The translations under genes were made by a program, and so were the position numbers. The notes beneath the pieces were generated by a model, which did not search any database, was not told where the DNA came from, and worked only from the letters and a program-made list of their open reading frames with translations. A DNA stretch of 64,000 nt from Sander lucioperca. Taxonomy: Eukaryota > Chordata > Actinopteri > Perciformes > Percidae. The stretch covers positions 1,378,032 through 1,442,031 of the forward strand of contig NC_050184.1 in assembly GCF_008315115.2 (NCBI RefSeq). Reading direction: 5' to 3'. Position 1 is the stretch's first letter, and every line of letters starts with the position of its first letter. Positions 35,217-46,364 of this stretch are shown piece after piece.

Positions 35217-35880
35217 ATGAAGTCCAGGAGAGCCAAAGCATGTTTGGTAAGGATTTGGGACTTAAAAATAAAGCCAGTAAAAATATGTTTAAGAGATGAT
35301 GCAGAACCGTATGCAGTTAACACGGCAAGGAGAGCGTCTGCCCCTCTGTTTCCTAAAGTCAAGGCTGAACTGGAGAGGATGGTGAAATGCAGCGTCATCA
35401 AGGAAATCACAGAGCGAGTGGTGCGCTCCTATGGTTCCTGTCCCAAAAAAGACTGAAGGTGTGAGAATCTGTGTTGACCTCAAACGGCTCAACAAAGCAG
35501 TCAAGTTCTCCCTGCTCGATGCTGAAAGCGGCTTTTGGCAGATCCTGCTGGAGCGTGATACAGCCAAATGTCCAGCCCGACACCTCAAAAGTAAGTGCCA
35601 TCACAGAGCTACAGTCGCCAGAGCACGTGTCAGGTCTGAGGAGGTTCCTGGGCATAATCCATTATCTTGGGAGATATCTGCCCAACCTGATCGATGCACT
35701 ACAAACCTTCAATACCTGCTAAAAGACGACACAACCTGGACCTGGGATGCTGCACAAACAGACGCCTTTAAAAAGGTAAAGCAACTCGTCACCACTGCAC
35801 CAACTCTTGCTTTCTATGATATACACAAACCTACAATAGTGAGTGCAGACGCAAGTAGCTATGGGCTGAGCACTGACTGA
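35217..35880 (+). pseudogene. Reverse transcriptase pieces of the LTR element
   Basis: Segments in different frames: RMVKCSVIKEITERV, VPVPKKTEGVRICVDLKRLNKAV (RT block with VDLKRLN), DAESGFWQILLERDTAK (the D-A-x-x-G-F-W block), then a jump to LRRFLGIIHYLGRYLPNL and DAAQTDAFKKVKQLVTTAPT (the RT-RNase H connector). The YxDD catalytic block lies in the part that is missing between FWQILLERDTAK and LRRFLGIIHYLG. Deletion plus frameshifts: non-functional. Confidence 0.82.
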
Positions 35881-36199
35881 TGCAGCAAAGCACTACGCAC
35901 AGATAGAAAAACAGACTCTGGCTGTGGTCTGGGCCTGTGAAAGATTTTCCACTTACCTGTATGGCCTAAATGAGTTCACAGTGCACACAGACCACAAACC
36001 ATTGGTTCCTCTGATTAATAACAAAGACTTAGACGCAGTTCCCCTGAGGTTCCAACGCCTACTTATGCGTCTGATGAGGTACAACCCCACAGCAGAGTAT
36101 GTTCCGGGGAAAACACTGACGGTAGCCGACACATTATCTAGACAGCCACTACCCTTCATACACAGTGAAGTGTGTGAACTAACACGTGACAGCATTTGA
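35881..36199 (+). pseudogene. RNase H domain of the LTR element
   Basis: HYAQIEKQTLAVVWACERFS precedes TYLYGLNEFTVHTDHKPLVP, then LMRYNPTAEYVPGKTLTVAD and TLSRQPLP. The E (EKQTLAVVWA), D (HTDHKPL) and D (VADTLSR) landmarks of Ty3-type RNase H are visible. The first catalytic Asp region (SADASSYGL) is in the previous segment, separated by a stop at 35878-35880. Confidence 0.82.
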
Positions 36200-37663
36200 A
36201 GCGGCAGCTCATGCAGCCTGGCCTGTGTCACCGCTGAAGCTGAAAAGGATTAAGCAGTACACAAGCATGGACAGAGAACTGCAGGTGGTGAGCAGACAGG
36301 TGATCGAGGGTTGGCCAAAACATGTGAATAACATTCCAGCTCAAGCAAGAGCATACCACCAGTGGAGAAATAGACTGACTGTGTCAAAAGGTACTGTGCT
36401 TTATGGCGACCGCATCGTCATCCCGCACAGCATGAGAAGAGACATACTGCACCGCCTGCACGATGGGCACCAGGGCATCACTAAATGTCACGAGAGGGCG
36501 CACATGAGCGTGTGGTGGCCTGGGCTGGAGAGCGAGATCCAGGACCTGGTGACAACATGCCCAGAATGTATGGAGGTCAGACCAACACAGAGGAAGGAGC
36601 CTTTGATAATGACACCGCTACCACAAAGGCCCTGGCAAAAAATTGGAGCGGACATTCAATTCAATTCAATTCAATTTTATTTATAGTATCAAATCATAAC
36701 AGGAGTTATCTCGAGACACTTTACAGATAGAGTAGGTCTAGACCACACTCTATAGTTTACAAAGTCCCAACAATTCTAGTAATTCCCCCAAGAGCAAGCA
36801 TTTAGTGCGACAGTGGCGAGGAAAAACTCCCTTTTAGGAAGAAACCTTGGCAGACCCAGGCTCTTAGTAGGCGGTGTCTGACGCTGCCGGTTGGGGATGT
36901 GATAAACAGTGGCAATAATAGTCACAATAAAGATAATGGAACAGCGACTACAAATGGTAGTCGTAGTAGTTCATGTCATAGCAGGGCACTGCAAGCGTTA
37001 CAGGGTGTAGCGTGGCACAGTGGAGCATAGTAGGACGTAGCAGGACGCAGCAGGGAGTGCATCAGGACCACAGGACAGCTGCAACCAAGATCTCGGTGCC
37101 ATCCTAATCCAAGGAAATATGCTGGGCAAAAAAAAAAAAAAACATAAGGACTCCGGGGAGAAAACTCCCCAGAGCTAGGTAGAAAAGTCTATGAGTCTAT
37201 GATCTGTGAGTTCGCCAAGCAGACCTATCTGGTCGTTATTGATAATTTCTCTCGCTATCTCGAAATAGCCCATCTGACTGACATGACGAGTGAGACCACC
37301 TGTGCACGGCTTAAAAACATATTTGCCAGGTGGGGGTGTCCAGACGAGCTACACACAGACAACGGAGGACAGTTTTCAAGTAAGGAGTTCAAACACTTTT
37401 CTGTGACTTATGACTTTAAACACATTACCTCCAGCCCCCACTATCCTCAGTCCAACGGGGAGGCTGAGAGGGCGGTTCAAATGGCTGACCTGTTCCAGGT
37501 TCTCATGAGCTACAGAGCTACTCTGCTGCATGCCACGGGTTGCAGTCCTGCCCAGCTCATGATGGGCCGACAGATCAAAACAACAGTGCCCACAGTCAAC
37601 ACCATACTGTCTCCAAAATGGCCTGACCTCACAAAAGTGTGTAAAGCTGATGTAAAAGGCTGA
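36186..37663 (+). pseudogene. Integrase, split by a LINE-tail insertion
   Basis: Left piece: the HHCC zinc domain (LHDGHQGITKCHERAHMSVW, then TTCPECMEVRP) to WQKIGAD at about 36648. Right piece from 37199: CEFAKQTYLVVIDNFSRYLE (first catalytic Asp in VVIDNFSRY), then LHTDNGGQFSS (second Asp) and YPQSNGEAERAVQ (Glu), so all three D, D, E positions are still present. The inserted 530 bp breaks the reading between the zinc domain and core. It stops at 37661. Confidence 0.85.
36655..37185 (-). mobile_element. LINE 3' tail, (TTGAA)n-ended, inside integrase
   Basis: The antisense copy starts with ATTCAATTCAATTCAATTCA, includes CTTTACAGATAGAGTAGGTC, the GTAGCAGGACGCAGCAGG minisatellite (37010-37060), an A-run at 37127-37142 and AACTCCCCAGAGCTAGGTAG. 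It splits the integrase frame, which shows that it inserted after the LTR element. No LINE coding sequence. Confidence 0.9.
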
Positions 37664-37940
37664 AGGAAGCTACAGGCGTGCCTATAACAAACGCCACAGC
37701 GTCAGACCACTTCCACCTCTCAATCCAGGGGACAGGGTGGCAGTCAAACTTGACAGTGAGTCAGGTTGGACGACAACAGGGACAGTCCAAATGCCACACC
37801 CAACTCTGAGGTTTTACCTGATCCAAACTGACCATGGGACACTGCGGAGGAACAGGCTACACTCACGCCCAACTTTCCTACCTACACGAGAGCCAACCAC
37901 CTTCCCGGTCCTCACCTCCACCTTCGCCTGTTAGACAGAG

Positions 37941-39256
37941 TGGCCCTCATTTATCAACCTAACGTAGAAACCAGCACAGATATGAGTGCAGAAATCATCT
38001 TACGACAGGCTTCACGTGTGATTCATGAAACGTTCATATCACACCAATCAGAGCGTAAGAATGGTCGTACATTGATAAATGCAGCGGCAGTGGAAACGAT
38101 TGTAATTTAAATTTCACGCCCCAATATATTCTCGGTTTTGAGGCCTCGCTCCTATAATTTACGACATGGCGAGATGTAATCCGGCTAAGAAGCGGCACTT
38201 TTCAGAGGTGGAGATTGAAACCCTGATATTTCAGGTTCATTTGCACTAATGTGTGTACTATTTGGCAGCCTGAAAACTGGTATTAAAGGCTGTAGTAACT
38301 CCAGTAACGTAGTAACTCCAGCTGAAGTTTATTTAATTTAAATACATCCTTGACATATGTGTGCTATAGTCCTAATAGTAATATACAGGCTTATATTGCA
38401 ATCTCTAAGGCCTACATGGTGTACCTATATTTAAATAAACACACAGTAACAGAGTTTATGCAGTGTCTTTTATTTTACTTTTTTTCATGAGTCAGAGCCA
38501 GGCAACCATGAGCTGTGAGGGAGAGCGTGTGTCCTCCCCCCCCGTGCTGGACCACCACCCCCGTCCCTGTCTCCTGACAGCAGAGGGGCTGGAAAAACAA
38601 GCTAAAATATGTCGGTCAATGGCAGAAATAAATCGTTCACTTGTGGCCATTAACAACATTTTAAAAGAGAAATGAAAACCTGAAGAATAAATAAAAATGT
38701 TGTGCATCGTCATGTCTCCGGTATTGAATATCATTGCCAAACATAACACTATACCTTTTGAAAGCGAGGAATAATATCCTGTCTCCTTCATATAGCCTCC
38801 AGTTGGTGCTGTGCTGGACACTGTTCTCTGGGCATCGGGTCATCCGGCTCCATCACTACATTTATGGCACTATGTTTTCCTGCGCAATGTTGTCCAGAAC
38901 CCCACAGGCTAAAACAATGTTGCAGAATTTTTCTGCCGTGTATAGTAGTGTGGCCCGTGTGCGTACGTGTGCACTGTTGTACCGGCGCATAGAGGTCTTC
39001 TAAAAGAGCCAGATCTGCCATTGCTGATAAGTGATCAACTGATGACTTCTCCTTCTCCTGTTGAACTGATTATATGTTGCACCGCAAGTCCACACTGACT
39101 CGAAAACTTGCATACACAAGTTTAAACTTGACGTGAGATTTTATCGTAGCCTCCGCTCACGTCCATATTGATGAATGCCGAGCTTTGCATGGAAATGAAC
39201 AAACACCAGTTTTACGCTTGTTTTCTGTCGTACATTCGTTTCGTAAATGAGGGCCA
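37941..39256. mobile_element. PIF/Harbinger element, internally deleted
   Basis: Seen: TGGCCCTCATTTAT at the left and TAAATGAGGGCCA at the right are inverted copies. At 38166 a plus-strand frame reads MARCNPAKKRHFSEVEIETL, the start of the Myb/SANT-like protein typical of Harbinger elements; its end is probably TCEGER-type text to KSLVAINNILKEK (about 38508-38674). On the minus strand, MADLALLEDLYAP (39021 leftwards) looks like the start of the DDE transposase, whose body is largely missing. No clear 3-bp target duplication was seen. It lies inside the LTR retrotransposon. Confidence 0.82.
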
Positions 39257-39724
39257 TTTGCACTGGTACCTGTGGTACGGCTCCCTGCTCAAGCTCGTGT
39301 GTCTTAACAGGGGAGAATTATCCATCCACCAGAGAGACTGAAAGACTAACACATAGCTTGCCTATTGGAGCAGAATAATCTCCAGCAGCTATGGAGGTGC
39401 ATGAGCAGTGTACCTCATATCCTCAGGTTACCCCATCTTATTAAGTATTGGTCAAGAGAGAAAAAAAGGGAAGAAATGTGGAAGAATGTATGCATAAATG
39501 TGAAATGTGGAGAAAGGGGACATGTTGACAATCATTGTTTAAAGCACTTGTTGATATTGTTTACAAAATCATATGTGGTGTATATGGTGTATCATTTACA
39601 GAAACTAATAAGACTTGTAGAAGGTGCCTCAAGAGTTATATCTAAAATGTATCATTTTCATAAGAAGGGATGTTGCACTATTGGCTCCAAACTGTTAATA
39701 ATCCTACAACTCAAAAGGGGGGAG

Positions 39725-39948
39725 TTGTCATTAACAAAATAACGGCGTAAGGTTACTCGGATAGTGATGAGGCTGCCACAAGGAGGCATGATACACATTG
39801 CTTAAGGCAGTCGGAAAAATGTCCTAGGATGTAATGCTGTATGCTACGGCCCATACTGTTCAAATGTCAGGAGACAAATAAACGAGAAGCCTCTCGAGTT
39901 GTATGAACGTGTCACGGACCATTCATTCCGCAAGTAGAAACTTGTACA
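39725..39948 (+). repeat. 3' LTR
   Basis: Begins after the purine tract, about TTGTCATTAACAAAATAACG, and runs to about CTTGTACA. It contains AATAAA near 39880 (GACAAATAAACGAG). Its first 70 bases after 39738 match the 5' LTR fragment. The exact right end is uncertain. Confidence 0.7.
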
Positions 39949-40743
39949 TATGGTAGGCATAACGCTGAGTGGAGGCTAACTTAGTTAGCATAGCTGCGGA
40001 CATGTTGAGAAGGACTGGACTGTGTTAAGGCTAGAGATGCAGTCAGAACAAAACGCCGCAGATACCGCCGTGCTGCCCGAGTTGTGACTGTTTCCCCATT
40101 GAGATTTGTTTCCCCTACCTGAACCTGAGCCAAACCTTATGTCCTACCCTTAACAACGTAGGAATACTATCATTTTAACAGGAGGGAAACACAATTTGAC
40201 GGGGAAACACTTCAACACACCAGCGTGTCAGCGTCTCTGTGACTACAGCCGTACGTGTGACGAACAGGTAGAACTCCTCCCAGTGATGCCACAATGTGTT
40301 GATGGAAGAAGAGAATACACAAAATCAGTACAAAGAGAGTGGGACCCACTTTAGACTCAGCGCTGCCACTGTTTATTTTCTGTCACCAGACAGTGTAGCA
40401 TTAAAACAAGCAAGCTAGCTATCCAGACGCTAATGAGTAAAACTGAACAACTCCATGCTTTATACACACTCTTGTTACAGAGTAGGAATGCACATTCTTA
40501 TTGCTAGATGAGTGGAAACTTTCTTTGGCTCATTTTCCGTTACCAGTGTTTCAGGAAAGCATTTTGGAATTAACAAGTTAAGATAGTTATCTAATTTAGC
40601 TAAAATGATGCGTCATGGCAACGAGTAGCCAATCACACATTGAAAAGGGCGTAACTTGAAGCTGAGGGTGTAACCTGAAGGGTCCTGCAGGCTGCAGACG
40701 GACTCACTTGCTCCGTTGGGGGCGGGACTTAAATGTGCGTTCG

Positions 40744-40855
40744 ATGGTGTTTTAAGCCTCCAACGTCGCCTTCCAGGCAGCTAACCCTAACCTTAACCCT
40801 AAACATAACCATTGCAACGCTGCCTGGAAGGCGATGTTGGGGGCTTAAAACACCA
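40744..40855. repeat. Hairpin repeat with (CCCTAA)-like loop
   Basis: ATGGTGTTTTAAGCCTCCAA with CGTCGCCTTCCAGGCAGC (40744-40781) is inverted at 40819-40855 with about two mismatches. The loop is CTAACCCTAACCTTAACCCT-like. It looks like a short foldback MITE; the loop resembles, but is not, a telomere repeat. Confidence 0.8.
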
Positions 40856-41980
40856 AACACCTAAATGTGCTCTGACAGACAGGTAGAAGCTATACCGTGA
40901 CGATGCAGCACCACAACGATAAATCAGCACATACCCCTCTTTCTCTTGTAGTGATTGGAGTTAATTCTTCCAACCACTAGAGGCAGCAACGACTCCTACA
41001 TGTAAGCTGCGCTTGTATTGTCTTGACTAGACAGTAGACTCTCTCTCTCTGTATGTGTTGTCGGTAGCTCTCGTCCTTACCTGGCCGGTGTGAATCAGAG
41101 CGGTTGAGCAGCAAGGGGCTAAGAGACGCCGCTTCTGACTAACATTAGATCATAAAAAGTCCAGGGAATAGGCTGTGTTTGCCTGCTATGACTAAGACAA
41201 AAGTAACGAGCAACGAGTGCATTTAAATTTCAGTAATTGTTATTGCGTTATTTAAATTGAAATTAAGCTATAAATTAAGTAGTTACGTTTCTAGTTACTG
41301 CTGAAAGTAGTGGAATTACAGTAACGGGTTACTTTATAATGCATTACTCCTAATGCTGCCTGTAATATGCTACTTCAATACACTTTAAGACCAAATTTTT
41401 ACTGGGACCACTACAGTAGTTGAACATTTTGTATACAGGCATTTACATTATAGACACTACTGACTATCTTTTGGCCACAATTTAGCACAGTGACCAAACA
41501 CACTCCAGCCATATACAGGTTTCAACCGAGTCAGGTTTCCCAACAGCAGGAATGTGGTGTGTTGAAACAGATAAATATTGTTTTCTTCTTTCTTCTTGTC
41601 TCTTGCATCCAAGCACATCCAATTTCTTAAAAAGGTTCCCTTAGTTAACGTTACAACCCATTAGTGTAATATTTTCAGCTGATTCAGAGAATCATGAGGT
41701 CAGCTGAAACAGTTCAGAGATTAATGTGCAGAAATCTGCACAATCTAATCATATAAAAAATACCCAAAAATAATCTTTAAAAAAAAACTTTGCTTGTAGA
41801 AAGTGTTTGCTTGAGCCAGTTAAAGGCTAAGTACGCATGCACTTATGTGCACATGATCAGGATGGTACCATCTCTGCCTCATTTTGAGCCAGGAAAACAG
41901 CCCAACACTGGTCCGGTTGATGTTTAGTTATGTTATGATATCCTCATGCCTAAATGTTACAATAGTCCAGCAGGTCTTAC

Positions 41981-42180
41981 CTGTGGGGAAAGTCCGTTGC
42001 TGACAGGGTTGACGTGGTTGCTAGGTGCTGCAGAGCTCATAAAGGAGTCAGGGTAGCTGGAGAAGCCGTGGCGGTTGGAGGCCAGACCGTAGGCAGAGCT
42101 GCTGTCAGTGCTGGACAGACCGCTCTGGTGCATGGTGGATGGAGGTAACGGCTGGGGACGGTGAACTGTGCCACCACCGT
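41981..42180 (-). CDS. pax7: Pax7 exon 7: transactivation segment
   Basis: 200 bp: AC, completing the Asp codon begun in exon 6, then 66 codons. Acceptor CCCTTCAG before ACGGTGGTGG; donor CCACAG followed by GTAAGA. It encodes GGGTVHRPQPLPPSTMHQSG, then a serine-rich stretch with SSAYGLASNRHGFSSYPDSF and APSNHVNPVSNGLSPQ. This is the block that Pfam-type families name Pax7; it belongs to the Ser/Pro-rich activation region of the protein. The SSAYGL and HGFSSY motifs show a mix of Pax7 and Pax3 flavour, as is common in fish. No frame defects. Confidence 0.95.
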
Positions 42181-44158
42181 CTGAAGGGCAAAACACAACA
42201 GCACAAAGCTGAGCACCTAAAGATACACCAGCTTAATCTTCCCCTTCCTGTACCTTCCTTGTGTGCAATAACACATATATTTCTTCAATTGCTCAAGTAT
42301 GTACACAGGACAGGAGCTAGGCTAGCAGTTTCCCACTGCTACCAGTCTATGTGCTAAACAGGACTAAACCATAATCTGTGACCTCACAAATTGTTTGTAG
42401 ACTGCAGTTTTGAAACCAGGAGTCTGCATTTTGACCGTCACCATCTTGTTTTTTTGGAGCCAGAAATGACCATATTTAGACAAAATGGCGAAGCTAGTGA
42501 GGATGACGCGGCTAAGCCAGTGTTGGTTATTTGTTTCATGGTGCTGCACTAAGCTAAAGGCTAAAAGAGGGAAAGTTGCAGATTTTCAACCCTTCTGAAG
42601 CGAGTCATTCAGTGGAGATTTAAACACGGACCTCCGGGTACTGGAGACATTTGTCAGCATGTGTGGCAGTACACAGAGCTGCAGAACGCTAAAAAGACAT
42701 TTTACAAGTGTTTCAATCAACTTTGATGAAGTGAAAACACATTCTATTTTAATGTCCACAGTGTTAGCATGGTTAGCATTGCTAAGCCTCTGTCCTGATT
42801 GACAGGTCCTAAAGCATATCCTGCTTTATCGTCTATTTAAAATAAATAGGACCTTCATTTACAAAATGAACATCATGCTGTATTGAAGAAGACTTGAAAC
42901 TAGCAATTGAAACAATAAACTCATTATGAAAATGTTTACTGAGTAATTATATTCAATTGCTAGTTTCAAGTCTTGTTCAGCATTCTGCCAACTAAGCTAG
43001 CTAGCTACAGCTAGCATTAGCTGGTAAGTTAAGAGAAAGTCTGCCTTTTTTCTACCAGTACCCAGGTCAGTGTTTACAGGCTGATAAATCTCTGCCGGAT
43101 GACTTGCTTCAGAAGGGTTGAAAATCGTCAACTTTCCCTCTTTACAAGCAAAACAACGTGGGTTGGCCACGTCATCCTTCCCTAGCTCCACCCTCTCGTC
43201 AAAAACCGTCACATCGAGATGGCGAAGGCAGTCCATAAACCAATTGATGACATCACTGATGCTATGCCTATTATTTTCACATTCTATGGTTGTGACCCAG
43301 CTCGTATCTGAATTGTTATGACCAGGGCTCAACCCGTGTTGACTGGCTTGTTTTGAATTGACAAAAGAAGGGTTGAACACAGGTCAGATAACCCTGATCC
43401 GAACTGGGTTATTGTTGTGAAACAATAATTATTTTGACTGCACTGCATCTGTTTTCTTTGTTTACTTTTTATCTTGTAAATAATGTTGATAAAAGTACAT
43501 AACTATTAGGTGGGGGCGTTATGGCAAAATCTTCTATCACGGTATATGTAATGTTATATCTCAGTAAATGTAGTGAAATAAACTACAGTGTGCAAATGTC
43601 TAGTAATCATGTAATTCCAGCTTCAAAATGCATTCACAAATCACAACAATATTTTTAGTAGTTTTTTTTAAAGGCTGGGATGCCTCGTCCTGCTCTGTAT
43701 TTACAACTTCCCTCTGCTATGTCTGCCCAAGTCACGTTAGGCAGTGGATTCATGAGATCAAGCGAAAATCATGGGATCATGCAAGAATCACAAGATCACG
43801 AGAGAATAGCTCTCATGGTGGGAAGAGTTTGCCAAATCGGTGGACACATTTCTACTTCTACTGTTGCACGGTATACTGTTTTGTTTGTTTTTTTTTAAAC
43901 CACACCCATGTTAGTTTGTGAAGCCACATATTAGACAACGCTCTCCACCACCATCATTATCAAAACACCAAATGAGGGAATATGTTTTGGAAAAATGTTG
44001 TTCATCCCTCCAGTAGCGCTCCACACACCTGGAGAAGCGGTTGTGGAGGCCTGTGGTGAGACAGCACCTTACTAACACACTGCATGCTGTTGTTTACTGT
44101 CATTAGTCACCCATCTTTATATTTTATTTTATAAGTGTAAATGTGTTATCTTCTCTAC
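42181..44158 (-). other. pax7 intron 6, with nested inverted repeats
   Basis: About 2.0 kb. It contains AGAGGGAAAGTTGCAGATTT and TCAACCCTTCTGAAGC (42569-42603), inverted at 43106-43144 (GCTTCAGAAGGGTTGAAAAT...). Between them is a smaller hairpin: AGACTTGAAACTAGCAATTG at about 42890 inverted at about 42957-42977. This looks like one or two foldback-type MITEs. A minus-strand open frame (43380-42997) has no known domain. 43150-44100 shows nothing recognisable. Confidence 0.7.
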
Positions 44159-44324
44159 CTTGGGACAGAGTGTTGGTTGGGTAGCTGGACTCTGGCAGCT
44201 GGTATGTAGGAAGTGTTGGCATTCCTGTGGGAGGAAATCCGCCCGGCAACAGGTGGTTGAAAGCTGCTAGCTGATTAGCTCCTGCTTGTTTTCGCCACCT
44301 GGCCCTTCGATTGCTGAACCAAAC
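44159..44324 (-). CDS. pax7: Pax7 exon 6: end of homeodomain and linker
   Basis: 166 bp, the usual length of this exon in Pax3/7. Acceptor TTTGTTTCAG before GTTTGGTTCAGC; donor TCCCAAG followed by GTAGAG. Homeodomain residues 47-60 read VWFSNRRARWRKQA; Ser at position 50 and Asn at 51 are the DNA-contact residues typical of Pax homeodomains. The remaining 41 codons, GANQLAAFNHLLPGGFPPTG and MPTLPTYQLPESSYPTNTLS with Q, are Pax7-like: Pax3 has Met, Ile and Ala at the variable places. The last base, G, starts the Asp codon completed in exon 7. No defects. Confidence 0.96.
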
Positions 44325-45482
44325 CTGAAACAAAGAGCAAAAACCCAAATGGATCAGTTTCATTAGTCATTCAACTGTATCTCAGAGTCAGAGTGAGCTT
44401 TCCTGTTTCATTTTAACAAATTACAAATGAACTTGTCTGACCAAGAACGTTTTTTGTACTAGGCTGTAAACATGTTTATTTCTGCTACGAAGTTTGGATT
44501 TTTTAACATGGGGCTCTACGGGGAATGACTCTGCTCAAGCAGCCACTCGAGGAACTGCAGTTCAGCCGCGGAGCTGCCGCTTTAATAACAAACCTATGAC
44601 AAACATAATTTTCAGCTTCTTACTGATATATCACTAATTATTGAAATAAAAAAACACTTTACCTGACACACCGTAGTGTTAGCTTAACAGTTAACTTAAT
44701 GTTAGCTTAAAATAAGGATTACCATTACCTCTTGTGATATTAAATTAAACAAGTTCATAACATTAAAATATTGTAAAAAAAACTTTTTCATCTGTGAAAT
44801 GTTTTTCCATGTTACTTAGTTTGGCATTTATTTCGCATGAACATCCAAAAGCAGCACAAGAGTCTTTTTGTCTGAGTCTTTATGGTCAATCAGGTCAGAT
44901 GTCCGTCCCAGAATGGCGGTGGCAAAGACGCATCTCACACAGCCGTAGGCGGTATCTAAGTATTTATGCTGGTCTCTGCTCATCTCAGCCCAAACACTTC
45001 ATTAGCATTACAGGGTAAGTTAATGGCCCATCGTGTGCCACAGGTCTTCCTGCGCCCTTTCCTATCGAAAACACAAATCTTCCCATTTATTTTGAATGGG
45101 GGTAGTGCATTTAGGCTGTGGTGGTGGAGGCCGCATGGGGAAGCCGAAGAACACCTTGTATTGCACCTTTTGGAGAAATTCAACCCTGTGTCACGCTGTG
45201 GTGGCCAGTCATGTAACAGAGATCAGACTTTTCGTTGTGTTTTGATGCGGTGTGAGAGTCCCGTACAGGAAACAGGAAACATCACTGCCTCTATTGCTGC
45301 CAATAGAGCCATATAGTGGATCAATACAAATAACACAACACCTCAACAGGCCACAACTGGGCAAAATTAAATTATACTTGTTAAGCACTATACCAAAAAT
45401 AAATAACAAATATATACACTCTTTGTAGTGGAAATAAAAGTGGCCTGATGTTTATACTTGCGCTGGTGTGTGCATCGAGCCG

Positions 45483-45483
<1 letters not shown>

Positions 45484-45541
<58 letters not shown>
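45484..45541. repeat. (GT)n microsatellite
   Basis: About 58 bp of GT. Confidence 0.95.
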
Positions 45542-45543
<2 letters not shown>

Positions 45544-45653
45544 GGTGATAGAGCAAGGGAGAAGTGAGAGTGATGGCGATTAGCTTTGGAGCGTGTACCG
45601 ACTTTAGAGTCATATAGTAAGAGAAACAAAGTGTCTCCCCTGTGTTTTCTGAC

Positions 45654-46364
45654 TAGAGCTTAGATCGGCCCAAAAAATCAAGCCCGAACCTACCCGAGCC
45701 CGAGCACGTTGCGTCCGAGACCAGCCCGGCCCGACACATTAACTGTAATTATGAGCCCGAGCCCGATTTAAACCCAACACTTTTTTAATACGTGGGCCGT
45801 TATAACTGATGTTCTCAACTACAATTCCGAGTTGTTTGAACTGCAGAAATCTGTTTAGAATAATGCAACAAGGACGAAGCCTGTAATCAGAATGGAAAGG
45901 ATCGCAAATGGATCTGAATGAAGAAACGTAAAAAAAAAAGAAACAATTATGAACAACATATTGTTGTCACTGCCCACGACTTGTTTAAACTGCTTCTATA
46001 CCTCCGACTTTCCTCCACACTTGCTCAAAGGTAATTCTCCTGTTTTTCTTTTTTTCTTTACATCTTCAAGCTCCATGTTGCACTTAAGATACACAATACA
46101 GCACAGCAGGCCCGGTGTGATGCGTGCAGAGGAGGAGACTCCGTGCATGAAGTGCTGCATTTTGTAACTGCAGCCTAAATTTTGTACACATTTGTTACTT
46201 TTATATAGCTTATATATACATATTTATAATATTTCTGATTATGGCATAGCTTTCTCCCCACCCAATTAGGCTAAATAGGTAATGGATAAAAAAAAAAAAT
46301 GCTCGACCCGAGGTCGTGTCGGGCTCGGGTCGGACTCGGGCTTGGGCTGAGAATCTAAACTCTA
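45654..46364 (-). mobile_element. hAT element, copy 2, with BED-finger remnant
   Basis: Same family as 12451-13245. TTTCTGAC flanks both sides exactly (45646-45653, 46365-46372). Relative to copy 1 the right sub-terminal (C/G)-rich block is shorter (the GGGTCCGGCCCGGGCCCGG part is missing), so the two are separate deletions or independent derivatives. The minus-strand frame from Met at 46076 again starts MELEDVKKKRKTGELPLS. No full transposase. Confidence 0.9.

Larger units (their letters stand above)
34236..39948 (+). mobile_element. Ty3/gypsy-like LTR retrotransposon, decayed, with nested insertions
   Basis: Order on the plus strand: partial 5' LTR (34236-34308), insert (about 34309-34750), protease, reverse transcriptase pieces, RNase H, integrase zinc domain, inserted LINE tail (36655-37185), integrase core, C-terminal part, inserted Harbinger element (37941-39256), tail, purine tract AAAAGGGGGGAG at 39712-39724 and 3' LTR (about 39725-39948). 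PR-RT-RH-IN order is that of Ty3/gypsy elements. A gag region was not identified, part of RT is deleted and there are stops and frameshifts throughout, so it is dead. Confidence 0.88.
6349..41980 (-). other. pax7 intron 7 (about 35.6 kb)
   Basis: This intron separates exons 7 and 8 and carries most of the transposon load of the window, itemised separately. Stretches in which I recognise nothing: 6349-7920, 8860-9958, 10500-11460, 13250-14260, 15300-16770, 17800-18680, 19800-21080, 21400-22757, 30010-32340 and 39960-41980, apart from short simple repeats and common fish repeat scraps (for example 8640-8790 and 19600-19790). No second gene was found in it on either strand. Confidence 0.85.

Noticed and set aside
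37941..39256. 3-bp target duplication for the Harbinger element
   Set aside because: Flanks GAG/TTT (or AGT/ATT with a shorter end) do not match, so I did not claim one.
40780..40820. Interstitial telomere repeat
   Set aside because: Only a few degenerate CCCTAA-like units in a hairpin loop; no long TTAGGG array.
43118..43380. Short coding gene in intron 6
   Set aside because: No domain, no splice context, and it overlaps an inverted-repeat structure.
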